From: an uncultured Saprospiraceae bacterium
GTDB lineage: Bacteria; Bacteroidota; Bacteroidia; Chitinophagales; Saprospiraceae
DNA length: 38,810 bases
Reading direction: 5' to 3'
Assembly (NCBI GenBank): GCA_937923465.1
Contig: CALDUB010000016.1
Span: forward strand, 1 to 38,810
Of the stretch, positions 19,668 to 28,281 are shown piece by piece. The notes below the pieces were generated by a model. It ran no database searches, was not told where the DNA came from, and saw nothing but the letters and a program-made list of their open reading frames with translations. Position 1 is the stretch's first letter. Each line of letters opens with the position of its first letter. The position numbers were made by a program, and so were the translations under genes.

Positions 19668-20570
19668 ATGAAGCAAGCGTCATTTTTAGACTACTTACAA
19701 CACGAGAAAAGGTATTCGCAGCATACGTTGACTGCTTATAAGTCTGACTTAGCGCAGTTCTTCGAATATATAGAAACAGTTAGTGGCCTCACTTCCGTAC
19801 AGGAAGTGGGGCATACTCATATACGGTCATGGGGTGTTTATTTATTACAAAATAAAAATACAACTACTCGTACGGTCACACGCAAGTTTTCTACTCTGAA
19901 GACTTACTTCAACTTCCTCCAACGCGGCGAGCACATCGAAAAAAATCCGATGCTGAAAGTCACCGCACCTAAGGTAGGCAAACGCCTGCCAGTATATATC
20001 AAAGAAGAAAATATTAAACGCCTTTTTTCAGATGTCAAATTTGAAGAAGGATACTCAGGTGCTCGCAATCGTATGATTCTTGACCTGCTTTATAGTACAG
20101 GTATGCGTCGTGGAGAGTTAACAGCTCTTCAGGTAGGCGACCTCAACTTTCACGAAAATCAAATCAAGGTTTTAGGTAAAGGAAATAAGGAACGCATTAT
20201 TCCTATTTCTTTTGACCTCCGCAAACGTTTACAAGCTTATCTTACTACACGTACAGAGGAATATCCAGACACAGACTTGTCAGGACTTTTTTTGACGGAC
20301 AAAGGAAAGCCTATGTATTCTGGTTATGTATATAATGTAGTAAAGCGATACTTATCTAAGGTGAGTACGGTAGAGCAGCGCAGCCCCCACGTTTTACGGC
20401 ACAGTTTTGCGACACATTTATCAGACCACGGAGCAGACTTGAATGCTGTAAAAGAACTCTTGGGTCATTCGAGCTTAGCGGCAACGCAGGTGTATACACA
20501 TAATAGCATCGAACGACTTAAGGAGATTTATCAACAAGCCCATCCCAAAGGAAAGGGAACTGATAGTTAG
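19668..20570 (+). CDS. xerC: Tyrosine recombinase XerC/XerD family
   Basis: TGMRRGEL, GKGNKER, SPHVLRHSFATHL, LLGHSSLAATQVYTH: the R-K-H-R-H-Y catalytic set; typical ~300 aa. Confidence 0.9.
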   Translation: MKQASFLDYLQHEKRYSQHTLTAYKSDLAQFFEYIETVSGLTSVQEVGHTHIRSWGVYLLQNKNTTTRTVTRKFSTLKTYFNFLQRGEHIEKNPMLKVTAPKVGKRLPVYIKEENIKRLFSDVKFEEGYSGARNRMILDLLYSTGMRRGELTALQVGDLNFHENQIKVLGKGNKERIIPISFDLRKRLQAYLTTRTEEYPDTDLSGLFLTDKGKPMYSGYVYNVVKRYLSKVSTVEQRSPHVLRHSFATHLSDHGADLNAVKELLGHSSLAATQVYTHNSIERLKEIYQQAHPKGKGTDS

Positions 20571-20740
20571 AAACCAATTTTTTCATAAAAATACAGTATG
20601 ATAACAAACTTACATTAATTTAAATTGTACTACATTTAAATAGGGGAGTTAAGGAGTCAAACATTACCATGTGAAATATTCACACCTCTTATTTAAATTT
20701 AAGTGCAAAATTTTCTTTACACCTTTAAAATTTACGACTT

Positions 20741-21046
20741 ATGACGATTCACACCAATGCAGTAGCTTTCAAAGCAGACACGAAACTTATAGAGTTCATC
20801 AATGCAAAATTAGCGAAGTTAGAACAGCTTTTTGATAGGATTATTGATGCCAGAGTTGTCTTAAAATTAGAGAATACAGGGCAGGTAAAAGATAAAGTAG
20901 CAGAAGTCAGAGTAAATCTTCCTGGACAAGTATTAATTGCTAAGCACTCACAGAAAACTTTTGAAGCATCTATTGACGCTATCATTGATAATCTGAAAAG
21001 ACAAATAAAGCGTTATAAAAATAAGCAACAAGCTAAGCGAAAATAA
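20741..21046 (+). CDS. hpf: Short ribosome hibernation promoting factor (HPF/YfiA family), copy 1
   Basis: MTIHTNAVAFKADTKLIEFINAKLAKLEQLFDRIIDARVVLKLENTG...AEVRVNLPG...LKRQIKRYK. Confidence 0.88.
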   Translation: MTIHTNAVAFKADTKLIEFINAKLAKLEQLFDRIIDARVVLKLENTGQVKDKVAEVRVNLPGQVLIAKHSQKTFEASIDAIIDNLKRQIKRYKNKQQAKRK

Positions 21047-21086
21047 TATTTCGTTCTAGACTTAGATTATTCGAGAAAACTCGCGG

Positions 21087-21122
21087 TAAAGCCGATTCGA
21101 TTTAATACTCGAATCGGCTTTA
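21087..21122 (+). terminator. Intrinsic terminator after hpf copy 1
   Basis: TAAAGCCGATTCGA / TCGAATCGGCTTTA 14-bp stem, loop TTTAATAC. Confidence 0.85.
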
Positions 21123-21279
21123 TTGTTTCTCAGAAGTAAACATAAGGAAGGGGATAAGTGTTATTAATCTACTTGTTGATTAGATGACCGTTTATATTTA
21201 GTCAATAAGTTTACATATCCTGAACCACAATATTAACAACTCGCCACTATTGCGAGCGAAGAACTAAAAAAGATTTACA

Positions 21280-21576
21280 ATGAAGATTAACTTAGAAACC
21301 GTAGAATTTGATGGTAGCCAACGTTTAACCGCATACACTGAAAAAAAGGTCAATGGTTTGACCAAATACTTTGATAGAATTATCGCTGCCGATGTTACTT
21401 TAAAAGAAACCTCAGATAGCAGAAATAAAAGCGAAGCCGAAATTCGCTTAAATGTGCCAGGTGATACATTGTTTGCATCATCTCGTGCAGAGTCTTACGA
21501 AAAGGCAATTACGGAAACTGTTACGGCATTAGAGCGCCAAATAAAAAAATATAAAGAAAAGTTGACAACTTTTTAA
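21280..21576 (+). CDS. hpf: Short ribosome hibernation promoting factor (HPF/YfiA family), copy 2
   Basis: MKINLETVEFDGSQRLTAYTEKKVNGLTKYFDRIIAADVTLKE...AEIRLNVPGDTLFA...LERQIKKYKEK; shares FDRII-A-V-LK and AE-R-N-PG with copy 1. Confidence 0.88.
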   Translation: MKINLETVEFDGSQRLTAYTEKKVNGLTKYFDRIIAADVTLKETSDSRNKSEAEIRLNVPGDTLFASSRAESYEKAITETVTALERQIKKYKEKLTTF

Positions 21577-21611
21577 TGTAGCGGAACTATTTCTAGCTAT
21601 AAAAATGTTGT

Positions 21612-21657
21612 AACGGGCAAAAGGATATTTTCAAAATTCTTTTGCCCGTTTTTTTTT
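21612..21657 (+). terminator. Intrinsic terminator after hpf copy 2
   Basis: AACGGGCAAAAG / CTTTTGCCCGTT 12-bp stem followed by T tract. Confidence 0.9.
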
Positions 21658-21792
21658 AAACTTAAATTAAAATTTTTCATAATACGGAACTTGCAAAACC
21701 AATTAGCCTAGTATAATGGGGATGAAAAGAAAAAAAAAGAACACTTTTTAAAAATAAATTAAAAAAGGGCTTTACTTTTCCAAAAAGTGTTC

Positions 21793-21800
21793 TATCTTTG
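21793..21800 (+). promoter_or_regulatory. Putative -7 element TATCTTTG for the tRNA-tuf cluster
   Basis: Exact TAnnTTTG match 87 nt upstream of tRNA-Thr. Confidence 0.5.
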
Positions 21801-21886
21801 CAGCCGCTAACGAAAACATAGCGAATGAGACATTTCTCAAAAGCGAGAAATGGCATCAATATTGAATATTAATTTAATGTGTACCA

Positions 21887-21959
21887 GCCAACATAGCTCA
21901 GCTGGTAGAGCAGCTGATTTGTAATCAGCCGGTCAGCGGTTCGAGTCCGCTTGTTGGCT
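21887..21959 (+). tRNA. tRNA-Thr(TGT)
   Basis: Acceptor GCCAACA/TGTTGGC, anticodon stem GCTGA-TTTGTAA-TCAGC, T-arm GGTTCGAGTCC. Confidence 0.96.
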
Positions 21960-22021
21960 CAAATTTGTTCTTTATTGACAATTTGAAAATCTTGATAAGT
22001 CAAGATGGTTTTTCGTTAGAA

Positions 22022-22104
22022 GGGGGTGCGCCGGAGTTGGAGAGCCGGGCTGGACTGTAAATCCAGTGACTACGTCTGAATAGGTTCGATTCCTATCACC
22101 CCCA
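22022..22104 (+). tRNA. tRNA-Tyr(GTA)
   Basis: Acceptor GGGGGTG/CACCCCC, anticodon loop CTGTAAA, long variable arm. Confidence 0.96.
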
Positions 22105-22217
22105 CACCAACAAGAATAAGGGATGGTTATTTCAAAATCATCCCTTTTCTTCTTTTAAATTGAAATTATGGATTTTAGATATATGCTGAATTTATTTACA
22201 GTGTGTGTCGAAAACAA

Positions 22218-22290
22218 GCGGGAGTAGCTCAGTTGGTAGAGCATCAGCCTTCCAAGCTGAGGGTCGCGGGTTCGAGTCTCGTCTCCCGCT
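22218..22290 (+). tRNA. tRNA-Gly(TCC)
   Basis: Acceptor GCGGGAG/CTCCCGC, anticodon stem TCAGC-CTTCCAA-GCTGA. Confidence 0.96.
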
Positions 22291-22479
22291 CTGTATAATT
22301 TTCTTTCGAAAAAACAGAGCCTTGTTTTTTCGAATGGAAAGCGTTTACGAAACTTTTTAAGTGAGTAGACGTAAATTGACTCGGTAGCAAATTTACATTT
22401 GTTACTCGCTTTATTTTGAGCTTATAAGCTAAGTAGTAGTATTGGTTGTTTAATTATTAGACAATCAGTAGTTATTAAA

Positions 22480-22551
<72 letters not shown>

Positions 22552-22625
22552 CAGATCTGTTCCGAATTGCTTCGGAGCAATTTTTAGAAACAAATTTAAT
22601 AAACGTCAGTTAAAATTATTGACCG

Positions 22626-23822
22626 ATGGCTAAGGAAACATTTCAAAGGAATAAACCGCACGTAAATATCGGAACAATCGGTCACGTTGACCACGGTAAG
22701 ACCACTCTGACGGCTGCCATTACATATGTATTATCAGGTGATGGTCTTGCCCAGAAGATGGATTACGATGCGATTGATGGTGCACCAGAGGAGAAAGAAC
22801 GTGGTATCACTATCAACACTGCTCACGTAGAGTACGAAACAGCTAACCGTCACTACGCTCACGTTGACTGTCCAGGTCACGCGGATTACGTAAAGAACAT
22901 GGTTACTGGTGCTGCCCAAATGGACGGCGCGATTTTAGTTTGTGCTGCAACAGACGGTCCAATGCCTCAAACTCGTGAGCACATCTTGCTTGCACGTCAG
23001 GTAGGTGTACCGAAAATTGTTGTATTCATGAACAAAGTTGACCTTGTTGATGATGAGGAAATGCTTGAGTTGGTAGAAATGGAAGTTCGTGAACTTCTAG
23101 ACCAGTATGAATTCGACGGTGACGGTTCTTCTGTCATCCCAGGTTCAGCATTGAAAGCTCTTGAAGGAGATGCTGCTGCTGCTGACCAAATTCGCGCACT
23201 AATGGCTGCATGTGATGCAGAAATCCCTGAGCCAGAGCGTGATGTAGATAAGCCATTCTTGATGCCTATCGAGGATGTATTCTCTATCACAGGTCGTGGT
23301 ACAGTTGCTACAGGTCGTGTAGAGCGTGGAGTAATCAACACTGGTGATCCAGTTGAGATTATTGGAATGCAAGCGCCAGATGAGAAGCCATTAACTTCAG
23401 TTGTTACAGGTGTGGAGATGTTCCGCAAAATCTTGGACCGTGGAGAAGCTGGTGATAACGCTGGATTGTTGTTACGTGGTATCGACAAAGAAGCTATCAA
23501 GCGTGGTATGGTAATCTGTAAGCCAGGTTCTGTTAACCCGCACAAACACTTCAAATGTGAGGTGTACGTATTAGGTAAAGATGAAGGTGGACGTCACACT
23601 CCTTTCTTCAACGGATACCGTCCTCAGTTCTATTTCCGTACTACGGATGTAACTGGTGATGTACACTTGCCAGAAGGCGTAGAAATGGTTATGCCTGGTG
23701 ATAACGTAACTCTTGAAGTTAAGTTATTAAGCACAATTGCAATGGAGAAAGGTCTTCGTTTTGCAATCCGTGAAGGTGGACGTACAGTAGGTGCAGGTCA
23801 GGTAACTGAAATCATCGAATAA
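22626..23822 (+). CDS. tuf: Elongation factor Tu
   Basis: [49 protein letters not shown]. Confidence 0.99.
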   Translation: MAKETFQRNKPHVNIGTIGHVDHGKTTLTAAITYVLSGDGLAQKMDYDAIDGAPEEKERGITINTAHVEYETANRHYAHVDCPGHADYVKNMVTGAAQMDGAILVCAATDGPMPQTREHILLARQVGVPKIVVFMNKVDLVDDEEMLELVEMEVRELLDQYEFDGDGSSVIPGSALKALEGDAAAADQIRALMAACDAEIPEPERDVDKPFLMPIEDVFSITGRGTVATGRVERGVINTGDPVEIIGMQAPDEKPLTSVVTGVEMFRKILDRGEAGDNAGLLLRGIDKEAIKRGMVICKPGSVNPHKHFKCEVYVLGKDEGGRHTPFFNGYRPQFYFRTTDVTGDVHLPEGVEMVMPGDNVTLEVKLLSTIAMEKGLRFAIREGGRTVGAGQVTEIIE

Positions 23823-23851
23823 GAAAACTCGTAAGAGTTTTTATGATAAAG

Positions 23852-23891
23852 CGAATTAAGCATCCCTTTTTTGGGGTGCTTAATTTTCGCA
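23852..23891 (+). terminator. Hairpin/terminator after tuf
   Basis: GCGAATTAAGCATCCC ... GGGGTGCTTAATTTTCGC stem. Confidence 0.7.
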
Positions 23892-23934
23892 TGTTATAGG
23901 ATTTCTATTTTATAATTGAAATCCTATAATACAC

Positions 23935-24007
23935 GCGGACTTAGCTCAGTTGGTAGAGCAGCGGTCTCCAAAACCGCAGGTCGTAGGTTCGAGCCCTTCA
24001 GTCCGTG
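23935..24007 (+). tRNA. tRNA-Trp(CCA)
   Basis: Acceptor GCGGACT/AGTCCGT, anticodon stem GCGGT-CTCCAAA-ACCGC. Confidence 0.94.
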
Positions 24008-24012
24008 CAAAA

Positions 24013-24068
24013 TGTAAGATTTTCTTACAAAATAACAGTTGGTGTTTCACATCAACTGTTATTTTGTA
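24013..24068 (+). promoter_or_regulatory. Overlapping tandem hairpins between tRNA-Trp and secE
   Basis: TGTAAGA-TTT-TCTTACA (24013-24029) overlaps the left arm of TACAAAATAACAGTTG...CAACTGTTATTTTGTA (24026-24068). Confidence 0.75.
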
Positions 24069-24143
24069 GAGAGAATATTGCAATTTGAATTGATGTCCTC
24101 CTTTTTCTATTGAAAATCAATTCACACTATAAAAAGAAAAACA

Positions 24144-24335
24144 ATGGATTCTATTAAACTGTATTTGAAGGAAAGTTACAATGAGTTGATGAATAAAGTA
24201 ACGTGGCCAAGTTTCGCGAGCCTTCAGCAGAATACAATCGCAGTTATTATCGGTACACTGATTTTTACTGCTATTATCTACATCTTAGGTGCAGCAGCAA
24301 AAACTTTGTTAGTTGATTTCATCTATAATCTCTAA
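24144..24335 (+). CDS. secE: Preprotein translocase subunit SecE
   Basis: YLKESYNELMNKVTWPSFASLQQNTIAVIIGTLIFTAIIYILG; located between tuf and nusG. Confidence 0.95.
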   Translation: MDSIKLYLKESYNELMNKVTWPSFASLQQNTIAVIIGTLIFTAIIYILGAAAKTLLVDFIYNL

Positions 24336-24431
24336 GAAGATTTAAGATTTAGTGAACTGGGTTTTGTTTAAAGCTGTATAATCTGCTTTATTTAAAATTC
24401 AAAAATAATCATTCTAAAACTGCACGATAGC

Positions 24432-25208
24432 ATGGAAGACGAATTGCAAAAACCGGAAGAAGAAACACAAGAACCGCAAAATCAAGCGGAAGAGACTGCT
24501 CCAGAAACGGTTGCAGAAGATGTGTCTGCGGAATTAGATGATATGTTGGGTCTGGATGATGATGATAGTGAAGTGCCTACAGATGCGGCAATAGCAGCAG
24601 AGGCAACTACAGAAGACAATGTCCCCGTAGCAAAAGAGAAAGAGGAGCCAGCCAAACCAGCAGGTCCAATCACAAAGTGGTATTCTCTTCGTGTTATCAG
24701 TGGTAAGGAACGTAAGATTAAAGAGCGTGTAGAATTGGAAATTCAGCGTAATAACTGGGGAGAATTTGTTCGTTCTATTATTGTTCCTACAGAAAAAGTA
24801 TATAAGATTCGTAACGGTAAAAAGATGATTTCTGAAAGAAACATCCTTCCAGGTTACATGATGGTAGAAGCAACTCCTGATAATTTTACAGGAGAAATGA
24901 TTGCAGCTATCGCAAATACACCTAATGTTATTCACTTTTTGGGTAAAACAAACCCAATTCCGATGAGAGATGTCGAAGCACACCGCCTCTTAGGTAAAGT
25001 AGATGAAAACTCAGAGTTAGGTGAACAAATGGTTGAGCCGTTTATCGTAGGTGAAACTGTTAAAATTATCGACGGACCGTTTAGCGAGTTCGTGGGTGAT
25101 GTACTAGAAGTCAACGACGATAAAAAGAAGATGAAAGTAATGGTGAAAATCTTTGGTCGAGGTACCGAAGTAGAATTGAACTATACTCAAGTTGACAAAC
25201 AACAATAA
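24432..25208 (+). CDS. nusG: Transcription antitermination factor NusG with acidic N-terminal extension
   Basis: KWYSLRVISGKERKIKERVELEIQ...PTEKVYKIRNGKK...RNILPGYMMVEA...FIVGETVKIIDGPFSEFVGDVLEV. Confidence 0.97.
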   Translation: MEDELQKPEEETQEPQNQAEETAPETVAEDVSAELDDMLGLDDDDSEVPTDAAIAAEATTEDNVPVAKEKEEPAKPAGPITKWYSLRVISGKERKIKERVELEIQRNNWGEFVRSIIVPTEKVYKIRNGKKMISERNILPGYMMVEATPDNFTGEMIAAIANTPNVIHFLGKTNPIPMRDVEAHRLLGKVDENSELGEQMVEPFIVGETVKIIDGPFSEFVGDVLEVNDDKKKMKVMVKIFGRGTEVELNYTQVDKQQ

Positions 25209-25219
25209 AATATAGAAAG

Positions 25220-25250
25220 TTACCGTAGTCTATGGCTTCGGTAATTTTTT
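25220..25250 (+). terminator. Intrinsic terminator after nusG
   Basis: TTACCG(T)AG / CT(T)CGGTAA stem followed by TTTTTT. Confidence 0.75.
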
Positions 25251-25551
25251 GTGTAAAGATATAGCCACAAATGCTCCGAAACGCTTGAGTTTAATTATAA
25301 AATTCAAATCCGTTTTGCTTCCCTTTTGAGATTAGTGGTAAAATTGGCTGAATTACTCAATGAACTTCTCCTTTTTTGAGTAAGATAAGTCGGAATAAAC
25401 GGGGCTTGACCTCGAATTGAGCATTATATATTAGACTTTTAGAGAAAAGCAAAAGTTATACACAGGTTTTAAGGCAAAAAAGATACCAAGTATTATTTTT
25501 TGATTTAATGTGAATGCTCTTCATTTCTCACTAGTCCAAATTTTTTTTGTA

Positions 25552-25995
25552 ATGGCTAAGGAAATCGAAACGTTCGTAAAGTTGCAAGTACGCGGTGGCG
25601 CGGCTAACCCAGCACCACCAGTAGGACCTGCATTGGGTGCGAAGGGTGTAAATATCATGGAATTCTGTAAGCGTTTTAACGCGCAGACCCAAGAGAAGCA
25701 AGGGCAAATTTTGCCAGTTTTAATTACTGTCTACAAAGACAAGTCTTTTGACTTTGTAATTAAAACGACACCAGCATCTGCACAAATTTTACAAGCAGCG
25801 AAATTGAAAAGTGGTTCAGCAGTACCTAATCGTGACAAAGTCGCGACTATTGACTGGGAAGCATTGCGTCCAATCGCTGAAAATAAAATGCCTGACCTTA
25901 ACTGTTTTACCGTAGAAAGCGGTATGCGCATGTTGGCAGGAACAGCTCGCTCTATGGGTGTCATCGTAAAAGGTGCTCCAGAAGCAGAAGCTTAG
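25552..25995 (+). CDS. rplK: 50S ribosomal protein L11
   Basis: [46 protein letters not shown] at 25552 rather than 25510. Confidence 0.97.
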   Translation: MAKEIETFVKLQVRGGAANPAPPVGPALGAKGVNIMEFCKRFNAQTQEKQGQILPVLITVYKDKSFDFVIKTTPASAQILQAAKLKSGSAVPNRDKVATIDWEALRPIAENKMPDLNCFTVESGMRMLAGTARSMGVIVKGAPEAEA

Positions 25996-26132
25996 AAATG
26001 TATAAATGTTGATTGAGTAATTTATAATCATTCAACTTGTACAATTCAAGAAGGGAGCCGTGAAAATTAAGTTTTTTATGGCGCTAATTACCTCATCTAA
26101 GAGTATTTATTACTCTTTAAAATTTAATTAAA

Positions 26133-26825
26133 ATGGCAAGAGTTCCGAAAAAACGGAAAGTTGCAAACGAAAAAGTGGATAGTGAAAAGCTATACACTGT
26201 CGATGAAGCTTGTGCCTTGGTAAAACAAGTCAACACAACTAAATTCGATGCATCTGTAGATGTACACATTCGTTTGGGAGTTGATCCACGTAAAGCTGAC
26301 CAAGCTATCCGTGGTACAGTAACACTACCAAGTGGTACTGGTAAATCGAAAAAAGTTGTTGCATTCGTAACACCAGACAAAGAAGCAGAAGCTAAAGAAG
26401 CAGGAGCCGACTACGTTGGTTTAGCAGAATTAGTGAAGAAAATCCAAGATGGATGGACTGACTTTGATGTTGCTATTGCGATGCCACAAACAATGGCACA
26501 AGTAGGTCGTATCGGTCGTGTATTAGGACCCCGTGGTCTTATGCCAAACCCGAAAACGGGTACTGTAACCATGAATGTTGGTGATGCAATTAGAGATGTG
26601 AAAGGTGGTAAGATTGCCTTCCGTGTTGATAAATTCGGTATCATTCACTCTTCTATTGGTAGAGTAGGCTTCACACCTGCACAGTTGCAAGCAAACGCAA
26701 ATGAATTGCTTACTACTTTGGTGAAAATGAAACCTTCATCTGCAAAGGGTATCTATATGAAATCTGTGACTATGGCATCTACGATGTCTCCAGGTATCAA
26801 GATTGACCCTAAATCAATTAAATAA
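26133..26825 (+). CDS. rplA: 50S ribosomal protein L1
   Basis: KKRKVANEKVDSEKLYTVDEACALVK...LGPRGLMPNPKTGTVT. Confidence 0.97.
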   Translation: MARVPKKRKVANEKVDSEKLYTVDEACALVKQVNTTKFDASVDVHIRLGVDPRKADQAIRGTVTLPSGTGKSKKVVAFVTPDKEAEAKEAGADYVGLAELVKKIQDGWTDFDVAIAMPQTMAQVGRIGRVLGPRGLMPNPKTGTVTMNVGDAIRDVKGGKIAFRVDKFGIIHSSIGRVGFTPAQLQANANELLTTLVKMKPSSAKGIYMKSVTMASTMSPGIKIDPKSIK

Positions 26826-26868
26826 TCGTCGCTGAAGGTTTAATCTTTCAGTCCAAAAATATCTTATT

Positions 26869-27402
26869 ATGAATAAGGCAGAAAAAACGGCGATGATTGA
26901 GGAGTTGAAAACGAAATTTGAAACATCTTCATTTTTCTACGTGACCGACTCATCAACTTTGTCAGCAGAAAAGACAACAGTTCTACGTGGTATGTTCTTT
27001 GAAAAAGGCATCGAAATGCGTGTTGTGAAAAACACACTCGTTAAGAAAGCTTTAGAGAGTGCACCCGCAGAAAAAGGATATGCAGAAGTAATAGAAGCTT
27101 TGAAAGGCCCTACTGCTCTCTTATTCTCAGATGTAGCTAAAGCACCAGCAGAAGTTCTTAAAAAATTCCGTGAGGATAATGAACGTCCGTTGCTTAAAGC
27201 AGCATATATAGACACTGACGTATTCGTCGGTGACGAGCAAATTGAAGCGCTCACCAAACTCAAATCTAAAGAAGATTTGGTCGCAGAAGTTATCGCATTA
27301 TTGCAATCTCCAATCAAAAACGTATTGGGTTCTTTGCAGTCAGGTGGTCAAACTATCAGTGGCTTGTTAAAAACTTTAGAGGCGAGAGAAGAAGCTGCAT
27401 AA
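26869..27402 (+). CDS. rplJ: 50S ribosomal protein L10
   Basis: L10-like N-terminus and RVVKNTLVKKAL, GPTALLFS; placed between L1 and L7/L12. Confidence 0.95.
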   Translation: MNKAEKTAMIEELKTKFETSSFFYVTDSSTLSAEKTTVLRGMFFEKGIEMRVVKNTLVKKALESAPAEKGYAEVIEALKGPTALLFSDVAKAPAEVLKKFREDNERPLLKAAYIDTDVFVGDEQIEALTKLKSKEDLVAEVIALLQSPIKNVLGSLQSGGQTISGLLKTLEAREEAA

Positions 27403-27514
27403 ACTTTGCAGTTTTCTCGGTGCGTAAAAATTTAGCTCGGCGGTAAGATAATTATCTTCTTATCAAGATGTTGGCAAAGTGAAGTGTGAAAATCCCGAAT
27501 GGAGCTTTGCATTT

Positions 27515-27522
27515 TACCTTTG
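27515..27522 (+). promoter_or_regulatory. Putative internal -7 element TACCTTTG upstream of rplL
   Basis: Exact TAnnTTTG match in the rplJ-rplL gap; no well-spaced TTG found. Confidence 0.4.
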
Positions 27523-27560
27523 ACAATATATAATCAATCATGGCTTCCAAGTTACAACGC

Positions 27561-27581
27561 ACCAATTAATAATTAATTGGT
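27561..27581. repeat. Perfect 21-nt dyad 22 nt upstream of rplL start
   Basis: ACCAATTAAT-A-ATTAATTGGT. Confidence 0.95.
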
Positions 27582-27603
27582 AATATTTTAAAATCATTTT
27601 CAA

Positions 27604-27978
27604 ATGGCAGATTTAAGTGCATTAGCAGAACAACTCGTAAACCTTACAGTAAAAGACGTAAGTGAGTTGGCAACCATCCTCAAAGACGAGTACGGTATCG
27701 AACCAGCAGCAGCAGCAGTAGCAGTAGCAGGCCCAGGTGGCGCAGGCGGCGGCGAAGCAGCAGCTCAAACTGAATTCGATGTAATTCTCGAATCTGCGGG
27801 TGCAGCTAAGTTGAAAGTCGTAAAAGAAGTCAAAGACCTTATGGGTGTAGGCTTGAAAGAAGCGAAAGGACTTGTTGACGACGCTCCAACGACGTTGAAA
27901 ACAGGTATTCCTATGGCAGATGCAGAAGCTATCAAAACTGCTTTAGAGGCAGTAGGTGCTTCAGTTGAAATCAAGTAA
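27604..27978 (+). CDS. rplL: 50S ribosomal protein L7/L12
   Basis: Ala/Gly hinge and [46 protein letters not shown]. Confidence 0.98.
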   Translation: MADLSALAEQLVNLTVKDVSELATILKDEYGIEPAAAAVAVAGPGGAGGGEAAAQTEFDVILESAGAAKLKVVKEVKDLMGVGLKEAKGLVDDAPTTLKTGIPMADAEAIKTALEAVGASVEIK

Positions 27979-28050
27979 GCTTCTTTGGACGACTGAAAGA
28001 CTGACCGAAGATTTATTCTTCATACAGTTTTTCTGCTTTCTAAGAGATAC

Positions 28051-28087
28051 GGTCGGAAAGTCTTCGGATTTTCCGACCAATTCTTAC
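28051..28087 (+). terminator. Strong UUCG-tetraloop terminator after rplL
   Basis: GGTCGGAAAGTC-TTCG-GATTTTCCGACC, 12-bp stem with one GU, then AATTCTTAC. Confidence 0.75.
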
Positions 28088-28212
28088 TTTTGAGCAAGTA
28101 AAATGAAATTTTTAATACCAAAACTGGTTGATAAACTTAATTTTTATGTGCTCCCTTCGCTAAATTTGTTTGTTTTAAACAAACTTATGACACGAAGATT
28201 CTACTGATTTTG

Positions 28213-28220
28213 TACCTTTG
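28213..28220 (+). promoter_or_regulatory. Putative -7 element TACCTTTG for rpoBC
   Basis: Exact TAnnTTTG match downstream of the rplL terminator and ~600 nt upstream of rpoB. Confidence 0.5.
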
Positions 28221-28281
28221 CCTTCTATTTAAAAAATGGATATAGAAAAATTATTCGTAATAAGTTGATTATCAGGCTCTA

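Noticed and set aside
19668-20570. XerC-like gene as an integrase of a mobile element
   Set aside because: Context rpsU-xer-hpf-tRNA-tuf looks like a conserved housekeeping locus; no att repeats, cargo genes or disrupted tRNA seen.
22997-23554. 185-aa minus-strand ORF inside tuf
   Set aside because: Antisense shadow ORF created by strong codon bias of tuf; low-complexity Ser/Ile-rich product.
27700-27760. GCAGCAGCAGCAGTAGCAGTAGCAGG triplet-like repeat
   Set aside because: Encodes the normal Ala/Gly-rich hinge of L7/L12.
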